Origin: Xylocopa sonorina
Taxonomy: Eukaryota; Arthropoda; Insecta; Hymenoptera; Apidae
Assembly (NCBI RefSeq): GCF_050948175.1
Contig: NW_027490129.1
Location: 1,116,001-1,180,000 of the forward strand
Reading direction: 5' to 3'
DNA: 64,000 nt
In this document: in pieces, positions 1 to 9,883 of the stretch
Layout of the letters: every line of letters begins with the position of its first letter
Position numbering within the stretch: the stretch's first letter is position 1
Notes under the pieces: generated by a model
Seen by the model: the letters and a program-made list of their open reading frames with translations, nothing else
What the model was told of the DNA's origin: nothing
The model's database searches: none
Made by a program: the position numbers and the translations under genes

Positions 1-2775
1 GATATAATATTCATTGCAAAGTGTCATGTATACCTCGCATACACTTCAAATGAACGTAAATGTGACACTTCCTTGCTAGGAAATAGTGTTTTCAGATGTC
101 TACGTATGGAAACAATAGAGTTCCAATGCTTCTTTAAACGAGATGTTGCATCTCATTTCTACGTTTCATGATAAGATATAATATTCATTGCAAAGTGTCA
201 TGCATACCCCGTATTCACTTCAAATGAACGTAAATGCGAGATTTCCTTTGCTAGGAAATAGCGTCTGCAGATGTCTACGAATGGAAACAATAGAGTTCTA
301 ATGCTTCTTAAAACGCGATATCGCATCTCATTTCTATGTTTCATGATAAGATATAATATTCATCGCGAAGTGTCATGCATGCCTCGTACTCACTCCAAAT
401 GAATGTAAATGCGAAACTTCCTTCCTAGGAAATAGCGTTTTCAGATGTCTACGTATGGAAACAATAGAGTCCTAATGCTTCTCAAAACGCGATATGGCAT
501 CTCATTTCTATGTTTCATGATAAGATATAATATTCATTGTGCATTGTTATGTATACCTCGTATTCACTTCAAAAGAATGTAAATGCAACAGTTCCTTGAC
601 AGGAAACAGCGTTTGCAGATGTCTACGTATCGTAGAATGAGGGTTCTAATGCTTCGCAAAACGCGATATCGAATCTCATTACTATGTCTCATATTAAGAT
701 ATAAAATTCATTTCGAAGTGTCATGTATACCTCGTACTCACTACAAAAGAATGTAAATGCGAAGCTTCGTTCCTAGGAAATAGCGCTTTCAGATATCGAC
801 GTATGGAAGGAATAGAGTTCTAATGCTTCTTATAACGAGATGTTCCATCTCACATCTACGTTTCAGGGTAAGATATAAAATTCATTGTAAATTGTCATGT
901 ATAGCTCGCGTACAATTCAAATGAACGTAAATGCGAGATTTCCTTTGCTAGGAAATAGCGTTTGCAGATGTCTAAGTAACGTAGCAATAGAGATCTAATG
1001 CCTCTTCAATCGCGATATCGCATACCATTTCTATGTTTCGTGATAAAATATAGTATTCATTGCGAAGTATCATGTCTACCTCGTATTCCGTCCAAAAGAA
1101 TGTAAATGCGACACTTCCTTGCAAGGAAATTACGACTGAAGATATCTACATCTAGTAGCAATAGAGTTCTAATGCTTCTCAAAACGCGATATCGCATCTC
1201 ATTTCTATGCTTCATAATATGATATAATATTCATGGCGAAGTGTCATGTATTCCTCGTATTCACTCCATAAGAATGTAAATGCGACACTTCCATGCTAGG
1301 AAATAGAGTTTGCAGATGTCTCCGCATCGAGGCAATAGGGTTCTAATGCTTCTTGAAACGCTATATCGTACCTCACTTCTATGTTTCATGATAAGGTATA
1401 TTATTCATTGCGAAGTGTCATGTATACCTTGTATTCACTTCAAAAGAATGTAAATACGACAATTCCATGAGAGGAAAGAGCGTTTGCAGATGTCTCCGCT
1501 TCCAGCCAGCAGTGTCCTAATTCTTCTTAAAACGCGATAACGCATGTAACTACTATGTTTCAGGATAAGATATAATATTCATTGCGAAGTGTCATGTATA
1601 CCTCGTATTCACTTCAAAAGAATGTAAATGCGACACTTCCTTGCTAGGAAATAGCGTTTGCAGATCTCTACGTGTCGAAGCAATAGAGTTCTAAAGTTCT
1701 TAAAGCGCGATATTGCATCACATTTCTATGTTTCGTGATAAGATATAATATTCATTGCGAAGTGTCATGTATACCTCGTACTCACTTCAAAAGAATGTAA
1801 ATGCGACACTTCCATGCTAGGAAGTAGCGTTTGCAAATATCTCGGCATCGAGTCAATAGGGTTCTAATGCTGCTTAAATCTATATATCGCATCTCACTTC
1901 TACGTTTCATGATAAGATATAATATACATTGCGATGTGTCACTTATATCTCGCATACACTTCAAATGAATGTAAATGCGACACTTCCTTGCTAGGAAATA
2001 GCGTTTGCACATGTCTACGTATCCAAGCAATAGAGTTCTAATGCTTCTTAATACGTGATATCGCATTTTACTTCTATGTTTCATGATAAGATATAATACC
2101 CATTGCGAAGTGTTATGTACACCTCGCCTACACTTCAAAAGAATATAAATGCCACACTTCCTCGCTAAGAAATAGCCTTTCCAGATGTCTACGTATCGAT
2201 GCAATAGAGTTCTAATGTTTCTCAAAACGCGATATCGCAGCGCAGTTCTATGTTCCATGATAAGATGTAATATTCATTACGAAGTGTTACGTATACCTCG
2301 ACTACACTTCAAAAGAATGTAAATGCCACTTTTCCTTGCGAGGAAATACCGTTTTCCAGATGTCGACGTATCGAAGTAGTAGAGTTCTAATGCTTCTTAA
2401 AACGCGATATCGCATCACATTGCTGTTTCATGATAATATATAATATTCATTGCCAGGTGATATGTATACCTCGTCTGCTCTTCAAAAGTATGTAAACGCC
2501 ACACACCCTGGCCAGGAAATGCGTTTCCAGATGTCTGCGTATCGAAGCAATAGAGTTCTAATTCTTCATAGCACGCGATATCGCATCCCATATCTATATT
2601 TCATGATAAGAAATAATATTCATTGCGAAGTGTTACTTATACCTCGACTACACTTCAAAAGAATGTAAATGCCACAATTCCTTGCTAGGAAATAGCGTTT
2701 CCACATGTCGACGTGTCGAAGCAATAGTGTTGTAGTGCTTCTTAAAACGCGATATCGCATCTCATTTCTATGTCT
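1..2775 (-). repeat. 174-bp satellite array, reverse orientation, divergent edge
   Basis: About sixteen tandem monomers lie in reverse orientation. The landmarks are GCGATATCGC, TTCATGATAAGATATAAT, AATGTAAATGCGACACTTCC and GCAGATGTCTACGTATCG, which recur every ~174 bp. Monomers differ from each other at many positions, much more than in the 22-48 kb core. From about 2.1 kb onwards several carry a subfamily signature (AAATGCCACACTTCC and GTTTCCAGATGTC), also found at 58.6-62.3 kb. Open reading frames in this stretch are repeats of one translated monomer frame (174 = 3 x 58), not genes. Confidence 0.95.
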
Positions 2776-2786
2776 CACTTCGCAGT
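2768..2786. other. satellite orientation switch (reverse to forward)
   Basis: To the left the repeat reads in reverse and stops inside its ...CATTTCTATGTCTCA segment. To the right it resumes in forward orientation at CACTTCGCAGTGAAC. The two arms (ending GAAATAGAGTACAGA read backwards on one side, beginning GAAACATAGG on the other) make a near-palindrome with roughly 30 nt between them. The exact base is ambiguous by a few nucleotides because both sides can share CA. No inserted foreign sequence is visible at this switch. Confidence 0.85.
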
Positions 2787-3810
2787 GAACATTATATCTT
2801 ATCATGAAACATAGGAGTGTGATGCGATATCGCGTTTTAAGAAGCATTAGAACCCCATTGCCTCGATGCGGAGACATCTGCAAACGCTATTTACTAACAT
2901 GGAAGTGTCGCATTTACATTTTTCTAAAGTGAATACGAGATGTACATGACACTTCGCAATGAATATTATATCTTATCACGAAATATAGAAATTAGATGCG
3001 ATATCGCGATTTAAGAAGCATTAGAACTCTATTGCTAGGATACGTAGACATCCGCAAACGCTATTTCCTACCAAGAAAATGCCGCATTTACATTCATTTG
3101 AAGTGTACGCGAGGTACACATGACACTTCGCAATGAATATTTTATCTTATCATGGAACATAGAAATTAGATGCGATACCGCGTTTTAAGAAGCGTTAGAA
3201 GACAATTGCTACGACACGCAGACATCTGCAAACGCTGTTTCCTAGCAAGGAAGTGTCGTATTTACATTCTTTTGAAGTGAATACGAGGAATACATAACAC
3301 TCCACAATGAATATTATATCTTATCATGAAACATAGAGATGTGAAGCGATATCGCGTTTTGAGAAGCATTAGAACACTAATGCCACGATACGCAGACATC
3401 TGCAAACGCCATTTCCTAGCAAGGAAGTGTCGCATTTACATTCTTTTGAGAGGAATACGAGGTATACATGACACTTCGCAATAAATATTATATCTTATCA
3501 TGAAACATAGAAATGAGATGCGATATGACGATATAAGAAGTATTAGAACTCTATTGTTTCGACACGTAGACATCTGCAAACGCTATTTCCCAGCAAGGAA
3601 CTGTCGCATTCACATTCGTTTGAATCGTATGCGAGGTATACATGAAACTTCGCAATGAATATTATATATTATCATGAAACATTGATATGAGATGCGATAT
3701 CGCGAATTAGCAAGCTTTAGAAATCTAGTGCTTCGGTACGTAGACATCTGCAAACGCTATTTCCTAGCAAGGAAGTGTCGCATTTACATTCATTTTAAGT
3801 GTGTGTGAGG
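2776..3810 (+). repeat. 174-bp satellite array, forward orientation, left of retrotransposon
   Basis: About six forward monomers run up to the retrotransposon. The last ~870 bp align, monomer variant for monomer variant, with 18.7-19.58 kb; for example both carry GCGTTAGAAGACAATTGC and then CGCGAATTAGCAAGC. This segment and the satellite after 12797 were therefore one continuous array before insertion. Confidence 0.93.
3807..3810. repeat. target site duplication, left copy (GAGG)
   Basis: GAGG directly precedes the LTR end TGTCACG and is repeated directly after the other LTR at 12798-12801. Uninterrupted paralogous sites in the same array (for example 22541-22544 and 19583-19586) have a single GAGG in the context TATGTGAGGTATACATGAC. 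This fixes the insertion boundary and the 4-bp duplication length. Confidence 0.9.
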
Positions 3811-3863
3811 TGTCACGTCCGGCGAAAGAATTTTTCGTTTATCCGGAGGCTTCACGACACGAG

Positions 3864-3873
3864 CCTATTTATA
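3864..3873 (-). promoter_or_regulatory. candidate TATA box in the 3' LTR
   Basis: On the element strand this reads TATAAATAGG, close to the insect TATA consensus, about 55 bases before the LTR end. It is identical to the copy in the 5' LTR, where it could act as the promoter. The site in this 3' LTR could only drive outward transcription into the satellite. The assignment rests on the motif alone. Confidence 0.35.
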
Positions 3874-3966
3874 CGGTTTTCGGTCCGCGGGAACGCGTTA
3901 CGACCGGGTCCGATATTTTTGGCTTACGCGACGCGGTAAAAACACTCGCGATATGATGGAAAAGCC

Positions 3967-4341
3967 TTACCTTTCGCTGGCTTCAGTCTCGATACGCAGG
4001 TAGAATGTGCGTCGGGGGTCGTTGGTAGGTATCGATGCAGCGATCGGTCGGTTGATGTTGACGGTGACTTCGATTAACTTCCAGCAAAACGGGAAACAGC
4101 GGTCTGGATGCAGAGTAGATTCAGCGGAGACTGTGGATATTGCAGAGACGTTGGCTGCAGAGGCAGGCGAATCGGCGTTGACCGGCGTTTCGGAAAACTG
4201 TGACTGAACCGGAACGATGACGACAGGTTGCTGCGGTACGAGGACTCGGGGTGTATCTCCCAGGTATTCACGAACAAGTGAACGTATAAAATTCTTACGA
4301 CCCGCGCGTCGTGTTCTTCGCGAACCGGATCCACGTTTCAT
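3967..4341 (-). other. sense ORF within the 3' LTR, 124 codons, coding status unknown
   Basis: This open frame runs in the element's sense direction, begins MKRGSGSRRTRRAGRK and is rich in Arg and Ser at its N-terminus. I recognise no domain. It is present identically in the other LTR. It is not in frame with gag. It overlaps a second sense frame of 86 codons, so chance openness of a GC-richer LTR is a good alternative. I list it because it is the longest sense frame confined to the LTR. Confidence 0.25.
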
Positions 4342-5006
4342 TCACCCAGTTTTTCTGTACTTTCAGGCAATGTTCAGAAGGATAAGCGGCGGTCCGCTCT
4401 ATCGCAACGTCGCAAAGCTGAGTTCTATACTCCTTCAAGGTGAACAAACGCAACCCAGTTGTTGGAAGGAACACGTCGTAGAATTCGTAGTTTAAGAATA
4501 ATGGTTTAACGTAAGAACTAGTATATTATGTTTAGATTTAGTAATTATTGGAATAGGAACTAGTAGAACTGGTAAAAGAACTTGTAGATTGGATTTAGTA
4601 ACTAAAGTAAAATATATTCTAAGTTAAAGTGTACAAAAGTGAAATTATTCTAAGTTAGAACTAGTAAAATGGAAATAGCAACGCGTAGCCTAGACCCCAC
4701 ATTGAGGCGGCTTGAGATGGAAGATCGATGTTAACTCTAGAAGCCCGAGGACCCGAATGTCTCTCTCGAGGCGTGTCTGGGACCTCCTCGGTTCACGAGG
4801 CGCTACGGTCGCAGGCGCTCGTGGTAGGGAGCGCGCGGTCCAGCGAGTGGGGACACGCGGCTTGTGGTGGGGCTAGCGGCTCGTGCCGATAGCCTAGGCG
4901 CATCTTAGCGTCTAATCTTAAGAATAAGGACTTAGAATTACATGTGTGTTGTGGTGTGTTACAATTCGTGTCGAGTACTTATATCTATGAGTATTATAGG
5001 CTTATT

Positions 5007-8000
5007 CTAAAAATAGTACGTAGGTTCAGGCAACGTAGATTCCCTGAACTGGAAAAGTCCCCATTGCGGCGACGGACTGCGGCTTCTTCTCTCTGTTGGG
5101 CGGAATTCCTGATGAGAGGGCGATAGGGTTGCTCGTAGGTGCGAGCGAGACAGCGGTCCTTGCAGGTACGACTGAGTGCGTGCGGTCGTGCGCGCGCGAA
5201 CTCTGCTGGTTGCCGATACTTCAGGCGAGTATTGCAGGTTGCCTGTGTCCAGGGGTCGATGCTGGAGGTTACGAGGATGCTGACGTATGTAATGGGTGGC
5301 AGGCGCTACGCCTGACGTCACACCTCCCCCCATTGAAAAAGAATTTCGGCGATGCCGAAATCTCTGGACTGAGGATGTGCGGGTTGCCAATTGCGGGTGG
5401 ATTATTTCTTTTCCCTGGCCCTTATCCTTTTCTCGGCTTTGTAGATGTGGTGGGTGCAACATATGCTGCGGATGCTGCGGATGCTGCGGATGCGGTGGAT
5501 TCTGGTGTCGTTGTGTTTGTTGCGGATGCTGTGCGTTCTGCGGGCTCTGCCTGTGTTGCGGATGCTGTAGATGCTGCTGACTCTGCGTGTTCAGCGGACG
5601 CTGCGGATGCTGTAGATTCTGCGGTGATGTTGTGCTGGCCATGTCTTGTGTTGCTACACTAGTGGTCCTTGTCACACTTTCCACTATGTTTTTGGGGTTT
5701 TCTATTACACTTTGTTCATCGTGGTTTTCAGTTTTTGAATTGGAGGTGCACTGAACACTGGCACTATATTTATCATTCTTGCATACATTCGCTCTTACAT
5801 TAGATGCTTGCAATCGTTTACATAATTTTAATTTGTTTGTATGTACAACCTTATGCCTACCCTTAACATTAATTTTCGCATTATGATTATCCAGAATTTC
5901 CAATATTTTATATGGTCCGGTGTATTGTGATTGAAATTTGTGTTGCAATGGTTCGCGGAGTAGGTACACCCATTGACCTACTTGGAATTTCTGGACATTG
6001 AGCTTCCTATCATAATAATGTTTAGAACGGACTTTCGCTCCATCTAAATTCTGTTTCGCGAGTTCTTGCGAAGTTCGGATTCTGTCGCTAAGTTCATCCA
6101 GATATTTAGCGTAAGATTCATTTTCGGAAGTGTCATGAAATGGAATTGATGAAGGGGGCCTGGCGACTTTACCGTATACGAGCTCGTACGGTGTATAACG
6201 CGTACCCTCGTGCGTGCTCGTATTATATGAGAACATTGCGAAAGGGATCCACTTCTCCCAGTTGTTGCGATTGCCAATAAAATGTTTTAAATATTCCGCG
6301 AGTACATGGTGCGACCTTTCTACGGAACCATTAGTTTGTGGATGAAAAGCTGTGGTTTTGAATTGTTGAATTTTGAAACGTTTTGCTATTGTTTTCATAA
6401 GTGAATTGATAAAATTAGATCCTTGATCTGTAAGAATACCTTTGGGACATCCAAATTGGCAGATGAAATGCGTAATGAAGGCGTCGGCGATGTCTACTGC
6501 TGTAGTGCGTTTTAAGGGAACGGCTAAGGAATACTTGGTTAATAGGCATTTAATGGTTAGGATGTTAGTGAATCCGTCTGGTGTCGGTGGTAAAGGACCC
6601 ATGACGTCCATAGAAATTTTTTCAAAGGCGGTGCCCGGAGTGTCTGTGAGTGTAAGTGGTTGACGCGTCTTAACCCGTGTTAGCTTTTGTTTCTGGCATT
6701 GGTCACAGTTATCGATATATGTTTGTATTTCTGATTTCATATTTGGCCAAAAGTGTCTCTCGCGAATTCTTGAATACGTTTTATTGATGCCTTTGTGACC
6801 TCTGAGTGGTGTGTCATGGTTTTCGCGTATTATATCGGTTCTACGTTCTGGTAGTGGAATTTGGATTAGCCCTTGGCAAATGGTTATTTGTACGTTTGTT
6901 TCGAAGAAAAGATCTAACAGAATTCTTTTAATTTGGGCGAAAGTTACGGTGTCTATGTATGTTTGTCTAATGCTAAATGTTTGAAGTTGTAGTTCGGTTA
7001 CTACGTCATACAATGATCTTAGAGATTCTATAAGGATTTCATTATCGATAGCTTTTCTCTCGTGTTCGGTGACTGGAAGCGCGATTTGGAAATAACCACT
7101 GTCAGAGTTTACTTTGGCCCTTCCTAATGTAATATGTTCTTTATGTTGGAAAAATTTTCCTGCTTTTTGCAATTCGAGGGCACCTCTATCCAGTGGGCGG
7201 CCACCTTTTGTTATAAAAATTACTTGGTTATCGCGACGTGCAGCTATTGAATCTCTAGTTGTTACGAACAGAGGTCGTTGTCGTCTGGTCAAGTCGGTAT
7301 CGGCGGTCGGCAATTCGGTGGATGGTGTCGGTAATGAAGGGTTCTCTTGTTCTGTCGGTGGATAAGGAGTATTAAGGCTTTCGGAAGAGGATGCTGGCGT
7401 TGGCGGTGGAGCGATCGGAATTGAAATTGTAGAGGGACGACGGATGTCGAAAAGATCGTCCTCGGAATCAGTGGGATTAGTAATAGGTTGTACAGCTACT
7501 GGATTACGAGACAACGCGTCAGCATTCATGTTGATTTTACCTGGCTTGTAGATTATTTCATACTCGTATTCTGCCAATTTGAGTCGCCAGCGGATTAACC
7601 TACTCGAAGGGTCTTTTACTGAATTCATCCAAACTAGTGGCCTGTGATCGGTAACCAGTTTGAATGTTTTTCCATAAATATACGGTCTGAAGAAATGTAC
7701 TGCATATATGATCGCCAAGCATTCCTTTTCAATAGTCGAATAATTTTTTTCGGCATTATTTAATAATCTAGATGCGTAGGCGATTGGTAGATCCTTTCCA
7801 ATAGGACCCTGACTTAATATGGCGCCAATTGCGTCTGCGGATGCATCAGATGTAATAATAAATGATTTTGTGAAATCGGGATATTGCAGAATTGGTGCTT
7901 CACAGAGCATGTCGCGAAGGGATACGAACGCGTTTTCATGATCGTTACGCCAAATGAATTTAGCGTCCTTTTTTAGCAAATTGGTTAATGGTTTTGCAAG

Positions 8001-9797
8001 TGCGGAAAAATTGGCAATAAATCGACGGTAGTAGCCTGCGAGGCCGAGAAATTGCTTGATCTGTTTTGGATTTTGCGGTCTGGGAAAATCTTTCACGGCG
8101 CGAACTTTATTTGGATCGGGTTTTACCCCTCTCTCACTAATTATGTGTCCTAGATAATTTACCTCCCGTCGCAAGAACTCACATTTATCAGGCTGCAATA
8201 CTAAATTTGCAGCCCGTAATCGCTCGGCAAGTTTATTAAATTTATTTCTGTGTTCCTGTAGCGAACTGGCGTATATAACAATATCGTCTAAGTACACGAA
8301 CATTTCGTTCCCTTGGAGACCCGTTAACACGCTATCCATGAGTCTCTGGAACGTGGCTGGAGCATTACGTAAACCAAAGGGCATTCGCTGGAATTCGAAA
8401 TGTCCGTGTGGAGTCGAGAACGCGGTTTTCGGGGCGTCGGATGGAGACATTGGTATTTGGTGGAAACCACTGGCCAGGTCAAATGTACTAAAGTACTTTG
8501 CACTGCCCAGTTGGTCCAGTATTTCCGTGATGCAGGGGAGAGGGTATTCGTCGGCTATGGATCGTTCGTTCAGCGCGCGGTAGTCGATCACGACGCGCCA
8601 CCTCTTGTTCCCTGCAGAGTCTGGCTTTTTTGGAACTACCCAGAGCGGGGAATTGTACGGAGATTTCGAAGGTCTGATTATGTCGTCGTTTAACAATTGT
8701 TCCATTTGTTTTTGAATTTCCTGTTTGTGTATCGGAGGAAATCTGTATTGTTTAACATTTACGGGTTGGTCGTTAACTGTTGGAATTCGGTGTGAAGTTA
8801 CATTTGTACATCCTAATTTGTCGCCGGGTAAATGAAAAAGGTCTTGTGCATTGGAAATTAAATCATGTATATCTTTTCTTTCCTCACTGTTGAGGTGATC
8901 GAGGCGTAAGGCTGAGATTATTTTCTTAAGTCTATTCTCGGATTGCGTCGCACTTGAGACGCTGCGCGTTATCTTTGGTGTCGGGTGTCTCTTAACGATA
9001 TCGGCGTATGAAGCTTCGTTTACATTCCCAGCTCTAGGGTTCTTAGAAAGGGATTTATTCGATATTTGCTGATGTTGAATATTTACGCGATGCTTTGAAT
9101 CATGGTTTGAAAAAAATTTCGTGATTTTTGAGGATTCAGCGTTGACGGACTTGGTATTATTGGATGCAGTGCTTGGTAATTTTTGATTCGGAGATGTTTG
9201 TTGGACATTAGAATTAGAAAATAATGGATACAGTGAAGGATTTAGTATTGTGTTGGAAGCGGGAAGAGGATCCACATAGACTTTCGGAATGGGGATCGTC
9301 ATTTCGCGGTCGGTCGCATTTATTATGCGCGTCACCGCATGTCCCTTTTCGATGCGTACTATCGCGTTACCGAAATATACTCCCTCGGCGAGCTCAACTT
9401 TGGGGATTATTCCCTCATCAACGTTGGAGTTAATTACCCTAACGCGAATTCCTGAGTTGGTTCGTGGAGGAAGTGTTATTTTCTCGACTGTGTCCTTTCG
9501 ACACGCGAACGGTATGCGATTACCGTGCCAAAGAATGAATTTATCTCTGAAGGAGATGTCGGCGTCCGCACAGAAGCCTGATCCTAGGATTCCGGCTGTC
9601 TTGATAGGAAATTCTGAGCTGACTACGTTGAAAGGCACTTCTCGCGAGAACATAAATAATGTGACGGTTCCTAACGTGCCTACGGTGCCCTGAGTAACCC
9701 CGGTGATAGTTAACTGCTCGGCGCGGTTTACTGGGATGTCTTTCCTAAGAAAGTTCTCCTTTATTACATTGATTTCCGCCCCGGTATCAATCATCAT
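5007..9797 (-). CDS. pol: pol polyprotein: protease, reverse transcriptase, RNase H, integrase
   Basis: 1,596 codons are counted from the first ATG, but that ATG lies only three codons before the protease DTG. The frame is open for 60 more codons back to the slippery site at 9977-9983, so translation almost certainly enters by -1 frameshifting from gag (predicted fusion about 2,068 residues). Residue numbers below count from the ATG. Aspartic protease: DTGAEINVI at 4-12. Reverse transcriptase: about 340-560, with FDLASGFHQI (catalytic Asp 440) and YLDD at 502-505. RNase H: about 645-765, with candidate catalytic residues D651, E692 and D717, followed by NADALSR. Integrase: an HHCC zinc module (H994, H1001, C1031, C1034), core residues D1064, D1124 and E1160, and GPY/F near 1292-1299. 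After about 1330 comes a His/Pro/Gln-rich stretch (1393-1452) and an Arg/Ser-rich tail encoded by the LTR. No chromodomain was recognised. All key catalytic residues are present and no inactivating mutation is seen. Confidence 0.96.
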   Translation of the reverse strand: MMIDTGAEINVIKENFLRKDIPVNRAEQLTITGVTQGTVGTLGTVTLFMFSREVPFNVVSSEFPIKTAGILGSGFCADADISFRDKFILWHGNRIPFACRKDTVEKITLPPRTNSGIRVRVINSNVDEGIIPKVELAEGVYFGNAIVRIEKGHAVTRIINATDREMTIPIPKVYVDPLPASNTILNPSLYPLFSNSNVQQTSPNQKLPSTASNNTKSVNAESSKITKFFSNHDSKHRVNIQHQQISNKSLSKNPRAGNVNEASYADIVKRHPTPKITRSVSSATQSENRLKKIISALRLDHLNSEERKDIHDLISNAQDLFHLPGDKLGCTNVTSHRIPTVNDQPVNVKQYRFPPIHKQEIQKQMEQLLNDDIIRPSKSPYNSPLWVVPKKPDSAGNKRWRVVIDYRALNERSIADEYPLPCITEILDQLGSAKYFSTFDLASGFHQIPMSPSDAPKTAFSTPHGHFEFQRMPFGLRNAPATFQRLMDSVLTGLQGNEMFVYLDDIVIYASSLQEHRNKFNKLAERLRAANLVLQPDKCEFLRREVNYLGHIISERGVKPDPNKVRAVKDFPRPQNPKQIKQFLGLAGYYRRFIANFSALAKPLTNLLKKDAKFIWRNDHENAFVSLRDMLCEAPILQYPDFTKSFIITSDASADAIGAILSQGPIGKDLPIAYASRLLNNAEKNYSTIEKECLAIIYAVHFFRPYIYGKTFKLVTDHRPLVWMNSVKDPSSRLIRWRLKLAEYEYEIIYKPGKINMNADALSRNPVAVQPITNPTDSEDDLFDIRRPSTISIPIAPPPTPASSSESLNTPYPPTEQENPSLPTPSTELPTADTDLTRRQRPLFVTTRDSIAARRDNQVIFITKGGRPLDRGALELQKAGKFFQHKEHITLGRAKVNSDSGYFQIALPVTEHERKAIDNEILIESLRSLYDVVTELQLQTFSIRQTYIDTVTFAQIKRILLDLFFETNVQITICQGLIQIPLPERRTDIIRENHDTPLRGHKGINKTYSRIRERHFWPNMKSEIQTYIDNCDQCQKQKLTRVKTRQPLTLTDTPGTAFEKISMDVMGPLPPTPDGFTNILTIKCLLTKYSLAVPLKRTTAVDIADAFITHFICQFGCPKGILTDQGSNFINSLMKTIAKRFKIQQFKTTAFHPQTNGSVERSHHVLAEYLKHFIGNRNNWEKWIPFAMFSYNTSTHEGTRYTPYELVYGKVARPPSSIPFHDTSENESYAKYLDELSDRIRTSQELAKQNLDGAKVRSKHYYDRKLNVQKFQVGQWVYLLREPLQHKFQSQYTGPYKILEILDNHNAKINVKGRHKVVHTNKLKLCKRLQASNVRANVCKNDKYSASVQCTSNSKTENHDEQSVIENPKNIVESVTRTTSVATQDMASTTSPQNLQHPQRPLNTQSQQHLQHPQHRQSPQNAQHPQQTQRHQNPPHPQHPQHPQHMLHPPHLQSREKDKGQGKEIIHPQLATRTSSVQRFRHRRNSFSMGGGVTSGVAPATHYIRQHPRNLQHRPLDTGNLQYSPEVSATSRVRARTTARTQSYLQGPLSRSHLRATLSPSHQEFRPTERRSRSPSPQWGLFQFRESTLPEPTYYF
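5313..5320. promoter_or_regulatory. palindromic CRE/ATF-type motif at the U3 edge of the 3' LTR
   Basis: TGACGTCA is the perfect palindromic cAMP-response element core. It lies two bases from the LTR end, beside a second dyad (CAGGCG-CTA-CGCCTG). The same motif in the same place ends the 5' LTR (12788-12795) and the unrelated-length LTR at 56629-56924. Binding by a CREB/ATF factor is inference; conservation could equally reflect integrase end recognition. Confidence 0.4.
5323..5331 (-). other. polypurine tract (plus-strand primer)
   Basis: On the element strand GGGGGGAGG abuts the 3' LTR start TGTGACG, where the second-strand primer of an LTR element is expected. It lies inside the pol reading frame, where it encodes part of SMGGGV (pol residues 1488-1493), so the tract is under both coding and priming constraint. 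Confidence 0.88.
5463..5634 (-). repeat. imperfect 9-bp minisatellite within pol
   Basis: The + strand shows about 19 imperfect units of GCTGCGGAT or close variants. In pol sense this gives the repeated His-Pro-Gln tripeptides around residues 1393-1452. It lies between the integrase GPY/F module and the polypurine tract, a disordered and probably length-variable part of the polyprotein. Confidence 0.8.
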
Positions 9798-9883
9798 TAT
9801 GACCGGTTGAATTAACGATTTAGAATCTATTATTACGGTAGGAACGCTCGTTTTTCCGGTTACGTTAACCGCGGCTCTATAAT

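Larger units (their letters stand above)
3811..5322 (-). repeat. 3' LTR of the retrotransposon
   Basis: It is a direct repeat of 11286-12797 at an offset of exactly 7,475 bp. On the element's strand it starts TGTGACGTCAGGCG right after the polypurine tract and ends CGTGACA. I found no mismatch between the two LTRs by reading; short ORFs in both copies translate identically. The first 316 bases (element sense) also encode the C-terminus of pol. Confidence 0.96.

Noticed and set aside
1782..2258. 158-codon minus-strand frame as a protein with three internal repeats
   Set aside because: The three repeats are three translated 174-bp monomers; neighbouring monomers have stops at random positions.
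3811..5322. A piRNA cluster or other regulatory locus
   Set aside because: A single recent insertion in a satellite is not a cluster of nested fragments; small-RNA data would be needed to say more.
5096..5662. 188-codon + strand frame rich in Ala/Asp/Val
   Set aside because: Antisense shadow of the pol His/Pro/Gln repeat and LTR; the 9-bp repeat keeps several frames open.
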